Below are positions 1 to 8,882 of a stretch of 64,000 nt of DNA, piece after piece; position 1 is the first letter of the stretch, and each line of letters opens with the position of its first letter. The notes beneath the pieces are model-generated. The model was not told the DNA's origin and ran no database searches. It saw only the letters and a list, made by a program, of their open reading frames with translations. This DNA comes from Sporomusa acidovorans (GTDB taxonomy: Bacteria; Bacillota; Negativicutes; Sporomusales; Sporomusaceae), in NCBI RefSeq assembly GCF_002257695.2, contig NZ_CP155571.1, one strand, 5' to 3'. Made by a program: the position numbers and the translations under genes.

Positions 1-1
1 A

Positions 2-703
2 GGCAGCAGTACTGGGGAAATAACCGCTATGGCCCAAGCAGCGCTCAATATTGTTGTCCATGATGAATTGGGGTTGGATTTGGCCAACATGTTACAGGAA
101 CGATATGGAATGCCCTATGTGACATTAGCGTTGCCTTACGGTCTGCAGGGATCTTTTGCCTGGCTGGAAACCATTAGACAGCATCTGACACCTACAGATT
201 GCGATTTTTCCGAGGTTAGTCAGGAGGTTAAAAGACTGGAACGCAAACAACAGGCTGCCGAATTGGAAATGCAGCGCATCTGGGGCGACTTATGGTTTGC
301 CAAGACGCTCATTGCCGCTCCGGCTTCGGTTGCGGTTGCCATGGCGGTGGCTGTCCGCACTGAATGGCTGGATACCGGCAGACTGACGGTAGTATCGTAT
401 GACCGGCGGCCGGCTCATATTGCCACCGAGGGATATATCGATGCTTTTTTAGATGCTGCCGGCGACAGTCAGCTCATTGAGCAGGAATTGACGGCGCTGA
501 CCGGCGGATTGCTGTTAGGGAGCAGTAATGAAAGAGCTATATTGCAGCAACGGTCGGTGGCAGATGCAGTTTATCTGAATATCGCCTTACCGGTCTATGA
601 TGAGGTTCAACTTTGTGACTGGCCTTTAATGGGGTTCCGTGGGGCATGCTATCTGACAGAGAGCCTCTGGAACCGGCATATTGCGAATTGTCAGCGAAGA
701 TAA
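2..703 (+). CDS. Nitrogenase component 1-like protein (3' part)
   Basis: The reading frame is open to the left edge of the window (frame 2), so this is the C-terminal ~233 residues of a longer gene; the Met at 29 is internal. The visible end has the layout of the NifD/NifK/BchN/CfbD superfamily: an STGEI-AALNIV helix, a GMPYVTL segment, and near the end GGLLLGSSNER, then NIALPVYDEVQL, then PLMGFRGACYLTE, which matches the usual conserved tail of that fold. The P-cluster and cofactor ligand region lies upstream of the window. It is followed after 44 bases by an ABC transporter of the FecCD type and further on by a corrinoid adenosyltransferase, so a role in processing an imported metal chelate or tetrapyrrole is more likely than dinitrogen fixation. 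That function is inference; family membership is fairly secure. Confidence 0.75.
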   Translation, partial: GSSTGEITAMAQAALNIVVHDELGLDLANMLQERYGMPYVTLALPYGLQGSFAWLETIRQHLTPTDCDFSEVSQEVKRLERKQQAAELEMQRIWGDLWFAKTLIAAPASVAVAMAVAVRTEWLDTGRLTVVSYDRRPAHIATEGYIDAFLDAAGDSQLIEQELTALTGGLLLGSSNERAILQQRSVADAVYLNIALPVYDEVQLCDWPLMGFRGACYLTESLWNRHIANCQRR

Positions 704-747
704 TACGATATAAGGTACCTGATAATAGATAAGAAGGACTGAATGTT

Positions 748-1791
748 ATGACAGGCAGGATTAAAAATAAAGCAGTTTTTTTTGCTTGCATGCTTGTGCT
801 GCTATTGATGATTGTTTTATTATCGTTGCTTTGGGGACAAATCAATGTGCCTGTTACCGCTGCTTTGGCCGTTATTGGGAAACAGCTGCATCTTACAGGT
901 GCAGAAGGGGTAGCTGTTACGCAGGAACAGGTTTCGGTTATTTGGCATATACGTATGCCAAGGACTTTGGTAGGAATCCTGGTAGGCGCAGCGTTAGCTG
1001 TCTCCGGGGCCGTGATGCAGGGGGTATTTGGCAATTCGCTTGCCGATCCGGGAATCATCGGGGTATCAAGCGGCGCAGCGTTAGGAGCCGTTATCGCGAT
1101 TGCTTTAGGAGTGACGGCCAGCGGGATTTTTTATATGCCCTTCTTTGCTTTGGCAGGCGCACTGTTGGCGGTCGGGCTGACGGTTTTTCTGGCAATGCGG
1201 GATGGTAAAATTCCGGTCATGGTATTGTTGCTGGCCGGCGTGGCGGTAAGCATGCTGCTGGGAGCATTAACTTCGGGAATATTGACCTTTATGAATGAGT
1301 ACCGGCTACGGGAATTCTTGTTCTGGATGGTAGGGGGGCTGGATTACCGCCGCTGGGACCATGTTTATCTGGCGGTAGGACCGGTGGTAATCGGTATTCT
1401 TATTCTGTGTTTACTGGCCAGGCACCTCAATATTCTGGCATTAGGCGAACAGGAAGCACGGGCCGTGGGAGTTTCGGTGGCGTTTTTTCGGTTATTGCTG
1501 CTGGTTGTTGCTGCCGTGACAACGGCAACGGCGGTATGTGTCAGTGGTACAATTGGCTTCGTTGGCTTGGTCGTGCCGCATATTATGCGTCTGTTGCTCG
1601 GGCCCGAACACCGCACCTTGCTGCCTGCCTGTGCGTTGGCCGGCGGCTTGTTTTTGGTCGCCTGCGATACGCTGGGACGCATCATAATGCCGCCCTCTGA
1701 AATCCGGGTTGGGATTATGACGGCGTTAGTGGGAGCGCCTTATTTTCTGTACCTGTTGCGTAAGGCTCAGAAAGGGGGCGGGTTATCATGA
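748..1791 (+). CDS. FecCD/BtuC-type ABC transporter permease
   Basis: This is a 347-residue hydrophobic protein of the length usual for FecCD/BtuC permeases (about ten membrane segments). It starts MTGRIKNKAVFF and has a first membrane segment at residues ~9-30. Family motifs are clear: RMPRTLVGILVGAALAVSG near residue 70, GNSLADPGIIGVSSGAALG near 100, and FVGLVVPHIMRLLLGPEHR toward the C-terminus, the last being the coupling region to the ATPase. It moves siderophores, heme, corrinoids or similar chelates across the inner membrane. The stop overlaps the next gene's ATG (ATGA), so the two are translationally coupled. No substrate-binding protein is visible in the window. The corrinoid adenosyltransferase downstream makes a corrinoid plausible, but an iron chelate is equally possible. 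Confidence 0.9.
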   Translation: MTGRIKNKAVFFACMLVLLLMIVLLSLLWGQINVPVTAALAVIGKQLHLTGAEGVAVTQEQVSVIWHIRMPRTLVGILVGAALAVSGAVMQGVFGNSLADPGIIGVSSGAALGAVIAIALGVTASGIFYMPFFALAGALLAVGLTVFLAMRDGKIPVMVLLLAGVAVSMLLGALTSGILTFMNEYRLREFLFWMVGGLDYRRWDHVYLAVGPVVIGILILCLLARHLNILALGEQEARAVGVSVAFFRLLLLVVAAVTTATAVCVSGTIGFVGLVVPHIMRLLLGPEHRTLLPACALAGGLFLVACDTLGRIIMPPSEIRVGIMTALVGAPYFLYLLRKAQKGGGLS

Positions 1792-3059
1792 AGAAAGCCG
1801 GGCAAGTGGCATTGGAAGTTTTGAACATCGCTGTTGCTCTAGGGAGCAAAACCATTCTGCACGATATTTCTTTTGCCGCAAAACCAGGAGAATTTATCGG
1901 TATTATCGGGCCGAACGGCGTCGGCAAAAGCACCTTGCTGCGCAGCTTACGCGGTATGTGTGCCGTAGCGTCCGGCGAAGTCAGAATGTATGGCCGGCCA
2001 ATACTGGCTATGAGCGAAAAAGAATTGGCGCAACATGTCGCGTATATGCAGCAGGAAGTTAATGTCGGCTTTGGTTTTACGGCCCGTGAGGTAGTACTGA
2101 CCGGACGCTATCCTTACCTGAAATGGTGGCAAAGCGAGCAGAAACAGGATTATGCGATCGCTCAGAAGTATATGGTGTTTACCGGCGTCGATAAGTTGGC
2201 GGAGAAACCGGTGCAGCAGGTATCCGGCGGGGAACGGCAGCGTATTCTGCTGGCCAAGGTATTGGCGCAGGAGACACCGCTGATCTTTCTGGATGAGCCG
2301 ACAGCCAGCCTGGATTTGGTATATCAGGAAGAAATATTCCGCTATTGCCGGATTATGTGCCAAGAAGGCAAGACTGTACTTATTATCGCTCATGATATCA
2401 AACAGGCGGCCAAGTTTTGTTCCCGGCTGATTCTGCTGGCTGACGGTACTGTGCTGGCGGACGGAAAACCCCAAGAAGTGATCACCAAGGAAAATCTTGA
2501 AAAAGCCTATGGTTTGCACTCAGCGGTTTTCATCAATAAAGTAACAGGTAATCTGGATATTCATACCTACGAGGCCGCCGGTACGACCACAAGGCAGAGA
2601 GCGGTTCACGTGATTGGCGGCGGTGGCTCTGCGGGAAAAATACTGCGGCTCTTGTACGAAAGTGCCTATACGTTAAGCGGGGGAGTTTTCCAACAAGGGG
2701 ACACCGATGCCGATATAGCGTTGGCATTTGGTATAGCGGCTATTGTTGGCCAGCCTTTTTGTGAAATTGAAAAAATACAGGCGAAAGAAAATCGGGAAAA
2801 GATTCTTGCGGCTGATTTTACTGTGCTTTGCAATTTATGTTATGGACAGCAGAATTTCGATAATCTGGAAGCTGCTTTTGTCGCCAGGAAACTGATTGTG
2901 ATTGAGGATACGCCCATCGAAGAGCGGGATTATACCGGCGGTAAAGCTACCACGGTATACAGGAACCTGCTCAAATTGCAGCAGGTCGTTGTCATGAATT
3001 CGCAGCAGTTTGCAGAGCAGTTGGCAGCCGGAGAAGGCTTTTATCCTGTGCCTGATTAG
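1788..3059 (+). CDS. FecE/BtuD-type ABC ATPase with extra C-terminal domain
   Basis: Residues 1-~255 form a standard ABC ATPase: Walker A GPNGVGKST at 41-49, signature VSGGERQR, Walker B LIFLDEPT and the switch His in IIAHD. It energises the preceding permease, with which it overlaps by four bases. The family is usually ~255-270 residues; here ~165 more residues follow. That extension opens with a glycine-rich HVIGGGGSAGK stretch, resembling a small Rossmann or P-loop turn, and continues through ADFTVLCNLCYGQQN and KLIVIEDTPIEERDYTGG. I recognise the ATPase part firmly, not the extension, which could bind a nucleotide or regulate transport. The gene ends just before the small Cys-rich ORF. 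Confidence 0.9.
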   Translation: MKKAGQVALEVLNIAVALGSKTILHDISFAAKPGEFIGIIGPNGVGKSTLLRSLRGMCAVASGEVRMYGRPILAMSEKELAQHVAYMQQEVNVGFGFTAREVVLTGRYPYLKWWQSEQKQDYAIAQKYMVFTGVDKLAEKPVQQVSGGERQRILLAKVLAQETPLIFLDEPTASLDLVYQEEIFRYCRIMCQEGKTVLIIAHDIKQAAKFCSRLILLADGTVLADGKPQEVITKENLEKAYGLHSAVFINKVTGNLDIHTYEAAGTTTRQRAVHVIGGGGSAGKILRLLYESAYTLSGGVFQQGDTDADIALAFGIAAIVGQPFCEIEKIQAKENREKILAADFTVLCNLCYGQQNFDNLEAAFVARKLIVIEDTPIEERDYTGGKATTVYRNLLKLQQVVVMNSQQFAEQLAAGEGFYPVPD

Positions 3060-3075
3060 CCAGGAGGAGTATGTA

Positions 3076-3267
3076 ATGCGGCAATATAGTAAATGTCAAT
3101 ATGTTCCTAAGAATTGGCCGGTAGATAGCGTTGATGATTTTGGACCAATAAGAAAAAAGACACCTTGTTTTACTAATATCGCGTTGCCGGTAACGCCTCT
3201 GCCTTATCTTGAGGGATGCTTCAAGGCAAGACAAATGGCTTGCTTCGGAAAAAAATGCTGGCTATAA
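3076..3267 (+). CDS. Small Cys-rich protein of the transporter operon
   Basis: This 63-residue ORF starts at an ATG seven bases after a strong AGGAGGAG site at 3062-3069. It is soluble, with Cys at positions 7 and 31 and three more in the last 16 residues (GCFKARQMACFGKKCW). There is no signal peptide or membrane segment. It sits 16 bases after the ATPase gene and just before the adenosyltransferase, so it is almost certainly co-transcribed with both. I do not recognise the family. The clustered C-terminal cysteines suggest metal or Fe-S cluster binding, which is inference. Confidence 0.6.
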   Translation: MRQYSKCQYVPKNWPVDSVDDFGPIRKKTPCFTNIALPVTPLPYLEGCFKARQMACFGKKCWL

Positions 3268-3301
3268 CACAAATAAATACAAGAAAGAGAGGATGAATTA
3301 C

Positions 3302-3835
3302 ATGCCGGAAACAAAAGGTTTGATTATCGTAAACACCGGAAATGGCAAAGGAAAGACGACCGCTGCCTTAGGGTTGGGGCTCAGGGCCTGGGGGCAGGGA
3401 CTTAGGGTGTTGGTTCTGCAATTTATTAAAGGAAATTGGAAGTATGGCGAATTGCAGGCAGCCGAAAGGATGGGGGCTGATTTTGTCATCCGCCAATTGG
3501 GCGAAGGTTTCGTAAGAAACATCAAAGATGATGACCGGGCTGACCACAAAGCAGCAGCCGAACATGCGTTGCGTGATGCAAAAACTGAAATCATGTCCGG
3601 TAAATGGGACATGATTATCCTGGATGAAATTAATTATGCAATTATGTTCGGCTTGATTCAAGTGGACGAAGTCCTGCAATTGCTGGCAATGAAACCGGAG
3701 TCTTTGCATCTGGTGCTTACCGGTCGCGAAGCGCGGCAGGAGATTATTGACAAAGCGGATTTGGTTACAGAAATGAAAGAAATAAAACATCCGCTGAAAC
3801 AGGGAATTAAAGCCCAAAAAGGCATAGAGTATTGA
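3302..3835 (+). CDS. cobA: Cob(I)yrinic acid a,c-diamide adenosyltransferase
   Basis: This 177-residue CobA/BtuR/CobO-family enzyme transfers the adenosyl group of ATP to cob(I)alamin or cobyrinate diamide, making the coenzyme form. It starts MPETKGLIIVNTGNGKGKTTAALG, with the family P-loop GNGKGKTT at ~13-20. FIKGNWKYGE, WDMIILDEINYA and LVLTGR are further family signatures. The ATG at 3302 is preferred because AGAGAGG lies nine bases upstream; an in-frame ATG at 3293 overlaps that site. It is the last gene of the operon with the FecCD-type transporter and nitrogenase-like gene, the main reason to think the operon handles corrinoids. Confidence 0.93.
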   Translation: MPETKGLIIVNTGNGKGKTTAALGLGLRAWGQGLRVLVLQFIKGNWKYGELQAAERMGADFVIRQLGEGFVRNIKDDDRADHKAAAEHALRDAKTEIMSGKWDMIILDEINYAIMFGLIQVDEVLQLLAMKPESLHLVLTGREARQEIIDKADLVTEMKEIKHPLKQGIKAQKGIEY

Positions 3836-3841
3836 TGAGCA

Positions 3842-5542
3842 TTAAAGCGCAGCGGATGCCTGGGGTTGTTCAAAGCAACGCCAGTCGCCTGTACCATTTA
3901 ACTCTAAAATTCGGCGATGGTGAACTTTTAGTGAATCTCTATGGCCAATACTGATTAACGATGAGTGGGGTAATTTTTCTCTAAGTACCTGGTATATTTG
4001 TGCTTCTGTGTCAGCGTCAATACAGGCAGTGATTTCATCGAGAAATAGCCATTTAGGTTGATGGATGAAGGCTCTGACAAGCGCAAGGCGTTGGAGTTCA
4101 CCGAGCGAAAGGGTTTTGGACCAGTCTGCTTCCATGTCCAGTTGTGAGAGCAAGCCGTTTAATTTGCAGATAGTGAGCGCTTCTTTTATCTTTGTGTCCG
4201 GAATGAGGTCAGCTTTTTGCGGGTAGAGAACAACATTGCGCAGGGAGTCTACGGGGAGGTAGGGCTTTTGTGGAAGAAACAGTACACCGCTGTGGGACGG
4301 AAGGGAGATTCGCCCGTCGAAATAGGGCCAAATTCCGGCCAGGGTCTGCAGCAGTGTGCTTTTTCCACAACCGGAAGGACCGGTAATAAGCAAGCTGTCA
4401 CCAGCAGTGACTTCTAGGGAAAGCTTGTTTATCAAAATGTGGCCGGCTGGTGAAAATATAGAAAGCTCTTTGGTTAGTAGTGTGTTATGATTACAAATAG
4501 ATAACGTTTTTTTATTCATTTGTTCCAGTGATTTGAGTTGAGCGTAAAACAGCCGGAGACGATCCGTTACAGCGCGCCATTGGGCAAATTTTCCGAAGCT
4601 TTCAATGATATAGGACAATGCGGAATGAACATACCAATAGGCACCGGCTATTTCAAAGAGTTGGCCAAGTTGTAATTCATCATTGAAATATCTGGGTGAC
4701 GCAATCAAAAAGGCAAAAACAGTAGACAACTGCGTATAGGCTGAAGATATCCAGGTTATATTTCTTGTTGTTTTAATCATAGCAAGGTAGGTTGCAATAA
4801 TGCGTGAAAAATTCTTGAACAGGCTGTTCTTTTCCCAGCAAGCTCCTCTATATAATGCAATGCATTCTGCATATTCTTTGACTCGCACTAATTTATACCG
4901 GAAATCCGCCTCGTTGCTTTGTTGAATATTGTTTAGAATCATGAGTGGCCGCCCTATTTTGACGGTTATCCAGGTTCCAAAAGCGGAATAAAGCAGGGCC
5001 GACCAAACTAAATATCCTGGAATTATATAAGGTGTACCAAACAAAAGTATGGTTAGGTCTCCTGACAATTTCCAAAGGACAGCTGAAAATATGACAAGGG
5101 TTACTAAATGGCGCAGTAAGCCTACCGCTAAATCGAGCGAATGGGTAACGAAAAGCTGAATGTCTTCTTCAATTCGTTGGTCAGGATTATCGATAGGAGT
5201 GGCAGTGAATTTTATACGAAAGTAAGTTTGATTATGGAGCCAGAGAGATATATATGTATTTGTTAGCCACTGTCGCCAGCATATTTGCAGCAGCATCTTA
5301 CTATGAGTCTGCCAGCCTGATGTTGTAACTAAAATAGAAGTTATTATGACAAATTGCACTAAATCCTGGAAAAAACCAGACAGGTTATGTTGTTGCAAAT
5401 GGTTATAGAAGTCTACCTGCCAGTTGTTGAGTTGCATATTTAAAAAAGCAAGCAGGCCTGTGCAAAAAACTAGGAAAAGGGATAATATCCATGCTTTTGG
5501 CGCTACGGCCGACAACCAATAGGAAAGTGCCAGCTTTACCAA
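3842..5542 (-). CDS. SbmA/BacA/YddA-like ABC transporter, fused membrane and ATPase domains
   Basis: The protein has 566 residues: an N-terminal membrane domain (about six segments over residues 1-310, family ABC_membrane_2) and a C-terminal ATPase with GPSGCGKSTLL (Walker A), LSLGELQRLALVRAF (signature) and WLFLDEIT (Walker B). The family includes E. coli YddA, BacA and mycobacterial Rv1819c, which take up peptides, bleomycin and cobalamin. The start is a TTG at 5542, with GAGGAG eight bases upstream; no ATG fits. It converges on the cobA gene, with only six bases between the two stops, so any link to corrinoid traffic comes from family and neighbours, not from a shared operon. Confidence 0.85.
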   Translation of the reverse strand: MVKLALSYWLSAVAPKAWILSLFLVFCTGLLAFLNMQLNNWQVDFYNHLQQHNLSGFFQDLVQFVIITSILVTTSGWQTHSKMLLQICWRQWLTNTYISLWLHNQTYFRIKFTATPIDNPDQRIEEDIQLFVTHSLDLAVGLLRHLVTLVIFSAVLWKLSGDLTILLFGTPYIIPGYLVWSALLYSAFGTWITVKIGRPLMILNNIQQSNEADFRYKLVRVKEYAECIALYRGACWEKNSLFKNFSRIIATYLAMIKTTRNITWISSAYTQLSTVFAFLIASPRYFNDELQLGQLFEIAGAYWYVHSALSYIIESFGKFAQWRAVTDRLRLFYAQLKSLEQMNKKTLSICNHNTLLTKELSIFSPAGHILINKLSLEVTAGDSLLITGPSGCGKSTLLQTLAGIWPYFDGRISLPSHSGVLFLPQKPYLPVDSLRNVVLYPQKADLIPDTKIKEALTICKLNGLLSQLDMEADWSKTLSLGELQRLALVRAFIHQPKWLFLDEITACIDADTEAQIYQVLREKLPHSSLISIGHRDSLKVHHRRILELNGTGDWRCFEQPQASAAL

Positions 5543-5650
5543 AGTAACTTCTCCTCTCAGTAGGAAGCTAGAGTGTTATAAAAGGCAGATATGGCATGTA
5601 TATGCGAATAGTATGTAAGATATACAAAATAACTAAGCGAGGATCTTAGT

Positions 5651-6625
5651 ATGCTGCAACTTGTAAATATATCGAACTATACTACGGATAATGAATTGTT
5701 TGGGAATAGTCCGGAACGGCTGCAGGCTTTTTTATCACGGTATAATCTGGACGGATTGGAAATGATGTTTTGTTCTCCCTGGGATGCAAAGTTTCATAAG
5801 CGGGAATGGATGCAGGGCTGTCATCTGCGCTTTTGGCCCTGGTGGCTGGACTTTTGGCGCGGTGACCAGGAAGTGCTGCTTCGTCAGTTTGGCAGTCAGG
5901 AAAGCATAAACGAATGCTATGGAGGGCCGACCCGTGAAGCGTGGCTGGCTATCTATCGTGATAATATACGGTCCGCCCAACAGGCAGGCGTAAAATACCT
6001 GGTATTGCATGTTAGCCATACCCGGGTGTCGGAGTTATTTAACTGGAATTTTAGTGCAACCAGCAGGGAAGTGATTGAAGCAACGATAGAAGTCGTTAAT
6101 GCGCTGGCACCGGAGATTCCTCAGGATATTACCCTGTTATTCGAAAATTTGTGGTGGCCGGGTTTGACGCTTACCGATGCAAATTTGACAGCTATGCTGC
6201 TGGAGGGCGTTTCTCACCGCAACATTGGGATAATGCTTGATACCGGTCATTTAATGAATACCAATCCTGACTTAACTACAGAAGCGGAAGGAGTCAGCTA
6301 TATCCTAAATACTATCAAAAATTTAGGCAGCTATGCGCAATATGTCAAAGGGATTCATTTAAACAAGTCGTTATCGGGAAAGTACGTTCGTTCCAGTCAA
6401 AACGTACAGAACTTTAAAGATAACTATGATATGGAAGAGGTAATGAATCATGTCCTCAAGATTGATGAACACAGGCCGTTTACTACCTCAGCCGCTCAGC
6501 GCATTATTGATTTTGTGCGCCCGGAGTTTCTCGTGCATGAGTTTATCTATAGAAACAGGGCTGAATGGGAGCAAAAATTGGTTCGGCAGCAAAAAGTACT
6601 CACTTTGAGAAAAATGGCAATATAA
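5651..6625 (+). CDS. Sugar phosphate isomerase/epimerase-like TIM-barrel protein
   Basis: This is a 324-residue soluble protein of the xylose isomerase-like (AP endonuclease 2) TIM-barrel family. Metal-site elements occur in the expected order: LVLHVSHTR near 118, FENLWWP near 164 (acidic ligand), MLDTGHLMN near 197, KGIHLNKS near 233 and FLVHEFIYRN near 298. GAGGA precedes the ATG. It is divergent from the SbmA-like gene, with about 108 bases between them that must hold both promoters. The substrate is unknown; members isomerise sugars, inositols or hydroxypyruvate, or act as endonucleases. Confidence 0.75.
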   Translation: MLQLVNISNYTTDNELFGNSPERLQAFLSRYNLDGLEMMFCSPWDAKFHKREWMQGCHLRFWPWWLDFWRGDQEVLLRQFGSQESINECYGGPTREAWLAIYRDNIRSAQQAGVKYLVLHVSHTRVSELFNWNFSATSREVIEATIEVVNALAPEIPQDITLLFENLWWPGLTLTDANLTAMLLEGVSHRNIGIMLDTGHLMNTNPDLTTEAEGVSYILNTIKNLGSYAQYVKGIHLNKSLSGKYVRSSQNVQNFKDNYDMEEVMNHVLKIDEHRPFTTSAAQRIIDFVRPEFLVHEFIYRNRAEWEQKLVRQQKVLTLRKMAI

Positions 6626-6717
6626 CCAAGACAATTTTCGCTAGGATTCCTCATTATGGAACATTTTGGATTGACAGCCTTTTAATAGCGAGGCTATACT
6701 AAGGTTATAGGAAGTCT

Positions 6718-6812
6718 AATAAAGATTTTCTTCTGACAGGGTGTTAGTAACGCTCCACCGCTGGCGCTTGACTTCCGCTTCCTGCCGGTAAATCTTTATT
6801 GGGTACTATATA
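6718..6812. repeat. Dispersed ~95-bp repeat with terminal inverted repeats (copy 1)
   Basis: The ends form an 11-bp inverted repeat, AATAAAGATTT at 6718-6728 and AAATCTTTATT at 6790-6800, followed by GGGTACTATATA. The interior contains CTGACAGGGTGTTAGTA. A related sequence with the same order of blocks lies at 25485-25585. No ORF spans it. It could be a small non-autonomous element or a structured RNA. Confidence 0.6.
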
Positions 6813-6965
6813 GCAGTCTGAAAATCTTGTAAAATTGATTTTCAGGTAAGGTTATTGTTTAATATAATAAATTTGGCATGAAACTGCAAAAGAGGATCTT
6901 TTGTTGTTTTATGCCTCTATTTGTTTATTAACCAGAACGATGTGAGAGGTGAGAGGGTGAAATGC

Positions 6966-7352
6966 ATGTATTGCTTTTCGACAGTGGAGGAATTTGCCCA
7001 ATTGCGTGAAGCTGTTCGAAAGAAACTTAAAGAAATGCTGGCTACAGGTGTGGATGCATTCTTCGTTGCGATTAACGAGGCTGTAAATAATGCCATTTTT
7101 CATGGCAATAAACAAGATAAAACAAAAAAAGTACAGCTAACAATAAATAGTATGCCAGGGGAAGTCCGGGTTATCGTCCGGGATGAAGGCCAGGGATATA
7201 CGCCGGTGAATGGTAATGGAGAAGAAGGGTTGCGGGAAACCGGACGAGGTATTGAAATTATCAGGCATTGCGTAGACCAGTATTACTTTAATTCAGAACC
7301 AAGCGAAGTGGTTTTAATTAAAAAAACTGGGAGACTCGTCAGATGCGTATGA
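6966..7352 (+). CDS. RsbW/SpoIIAB-type anti-sigma factor serine kinase
   Basis: The product has ~128 residues and a GHKL/HATPase fold: an N-box INEAVNNAIFHGN, a G1 segment VRDEGQGYTP and a G2 segment ETGRGIEIIRHCVD. Proteins of this type bind a sigma factor or another partner and phosphorylate a STAS antagonist. ATG 6966 (protein starting MYCFSTVEEF) has GAGAGG nine bases upstream; GTG 6957 in the same frame is possible. It is followed after 30 bases by the STAS gene and then a PP2C phosphatase, a complete partner-switching set. No sigma factor gene lies nearby, so the target is unknown. Confidence 0.85.
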   Translation: MYCFSTVEEFAQLREAVRKKLKEMLATGVDAFFVAINEAVNNAIFHGNKQDKTKKVQLTINSMPGEVRVIVRDEGQGYTPVNGNGEEGLRETGRGIEIIRHCVDQYYFNSEPSEVVLIKKTGRLVRCV

Positions 7353-7382
7353 AAAAAATTAAAGAAAAGGGGTGTTTATTCC

Positions 7383-7685
7383 ATGCAAATCGATACCAGT
7401 ATTGTCAATAATCAAGTTATCGTCAATTTGTCAGGAGAACTGTATGTTGAAGGCGCAGAAATTCTTAGGGAAAAACTTATCAGATATATGGAAGAAGGGC
7501 AAAATCACTTCTGGATAAAGATGGATAAAGTTGACTACATTGACAGCTCCGGGCTTGGTGTATTAGTTTCCATACACAAGCGGACACGGCAAAGCAACGG
7601 CAGCCTGGTAATTAGTGGCGTGACCGGCTTTGTTAAAGAATTATTTGAGTTAACCCGTTTAAATAAAGTATTTGACATGCAGTAG
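7383..7685 (+). CDS. STAS-domain anti-sigma factor antagonist (RsbV/SpoIIAA type)
   Basis: A 100-residue single STAS domain. The phospho-acceptor motif DYIDSSGLGVLVSIH is present near residues 48-62, with the conserved Ser in DSSGLG. It is the substrate expected for the preceding kinase and the following phosphatase. AAGGGGTG lies upstream of the ATG. The three genes are closely spaced, with no terminator between them. Confidence 0.93.
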   Translation: MQIDTSIVNNQVIVNLSGELYVEGAEILREKLIRYMEEGQNHFWIKMDKVDYIDSSGLGVLVSIHKRTRQSNGSLVISGVTGFVKELFELTRLNKVFDMQ

Positions 7686-7706
7686 CCAACCCAAGGGGAT
7701 GTGGAA

Positions 7707-8756
7707 ATGAGTACTAGGGAAAAGCCGGAGATGTGCGAGTATTGCCAACGTTTTGATCTATTAAATATGATCAACGACGCTATATTGTTAGTGGATGCCA
7801 AGACGGATGCTGTTATATTTATGAACCACAAGGCCTTGCACATGTATCGTTATGGGATTCAGGAAGTCGTGGGCCTGTCAATTATGGACTTAAGTCATGA
7901 GTCGCGGGAAACCGTCCGTGAAAAAGTAGAGATGGTGATTGAACAGGAAAAACGGGGGTATGTTTTTTCGGCGAATCATGTTAAAGGAGACGGTACTCTT
8001 TTTAAAGTGGAAATCAGTGCCCGCTACCTGGTTATGCATGGCAAGCCGGTTATTGCCGCGCTTGTAAGAGATGCGGCTATTGAAGACAAAATGCGTCAGG
8101 AAGTTGAAGTTGCCGGCAAAATTCAACGACTGCTCTTGCCAAGTGATTTGGAGACAGAACTATTTTCTTTAAAAACTGTTTATCAGCCGCTGCACGGTTT
8201 GAGCGGTGATTTATATGATATTCAATATGATAATAACAATCAAACTCTCTATGGGATTATTCTCGACGTGATGGGGCATGGAATCACCGCCACCAGCCAA
8301 GGGGGGATTCTGCGCTACCTCTTTCGTCAGGCAATCGAGAAACATATAGCGATTGGTGACAAATTAGCCTGGATTAACAATGAAGTGATGCCGTTTTTTA
8401 GTTGTGGTGGCTTTGCGGCCGCCTTACTGTTTGCATTTAACTTTAAAAATAAGACAATGACATATTCTTCGGCGGGAGTCAGTCATTTTATCCGCTTAAG
8501 TACTAAAGGCGCAAGGGTGATAAAGAGTCCTGGCCTGTTTTTAGGCATTAACGAAAATGAGGCCTATGACGAAGGGGTGTTAACCTTTCACGCAGGCGAT
8601 AGTTTTTTCTTTTTGACTGACGGGCTATTTGAAATGCTGGCACAACCTATAGCTCGTTCACATACCTTTGCAACCATGTATGAACTGTGTAAAAGCCTGT
8701 CAACTAACAAAGCAATCAAGGATGATGCTTCAGGGGTTGGAATAGTAATTCGGTAA
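7707..8756 (+). CDS. PAS-domain PP2C serine phosphatase (RsbU/SpoIIE type)
   Basis: About 349 residues. The N-terminus carries a CEYCQRFD motif and a PAS domain (residues ~15-125; AILLVDAKTDAVIFMN). The C-terminal half is a SpoIIE-type PP2C domain with QRLLLPSDLE, LSGDLYDI (metal Asp), ILDVMGHGITA (metal Asp) and a late FLTDGLFEM. The enzyme would dephosphorylate the STAS protein just upstream when the PAS domain senses a signal. AAGGGGA is eight bases before ATG 7707; the GTG at 7701 is too close to it. No membrane segment is seen, so sensing is cytoplasmic. Confidence 0.88.
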   Translation: MSTREKPEMCEYCQRFDLLNMINDAILLVDAKTDAVIFMNHKALHMYRYGIQEVVGLSIMDLSHESRETVREKVEMVIEQEKRGYVFSANHVKGDGTLFKVEISARYLVMHGKPVIAALVRDAAIEDKMRQEVEVAGKIQRLLLPSDLETELFSLKTVYQPLHGLSGDLYDIQYDNNNQTLYGIILDVMGHGITATSQGGILRYLFRQAIEKHIAIGDKLAWINNEVMPFFSCGGFAAALLFAFNFKNKTMTYSSAGVSHFIRLSTKGARVIKSPGLFLGINENEAYDEGVLTFHAGDSFFFLTDGLFEMLAQPIARSHTFATMYELCKSLSTNKAIKDDASGVGIVIR

Positions 8757-8882
8757 TTTATGTTCATGCTATATATTCGGCATTAAAGAAGTTTGCAGGC
8801 GCAGGCGGCTGGTGTATGAAGAGCAAAAATCTTTAGCACGTTGTATATAGATGGGCGGTTGGATGAATTAGGGGTGAGTTTG

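Noticed and set aside
3298..3612. Minus-strand ORFs over the adenosyltransferase gene
   Set aside because: Antisense to a clearly recognised gene; no family signature.
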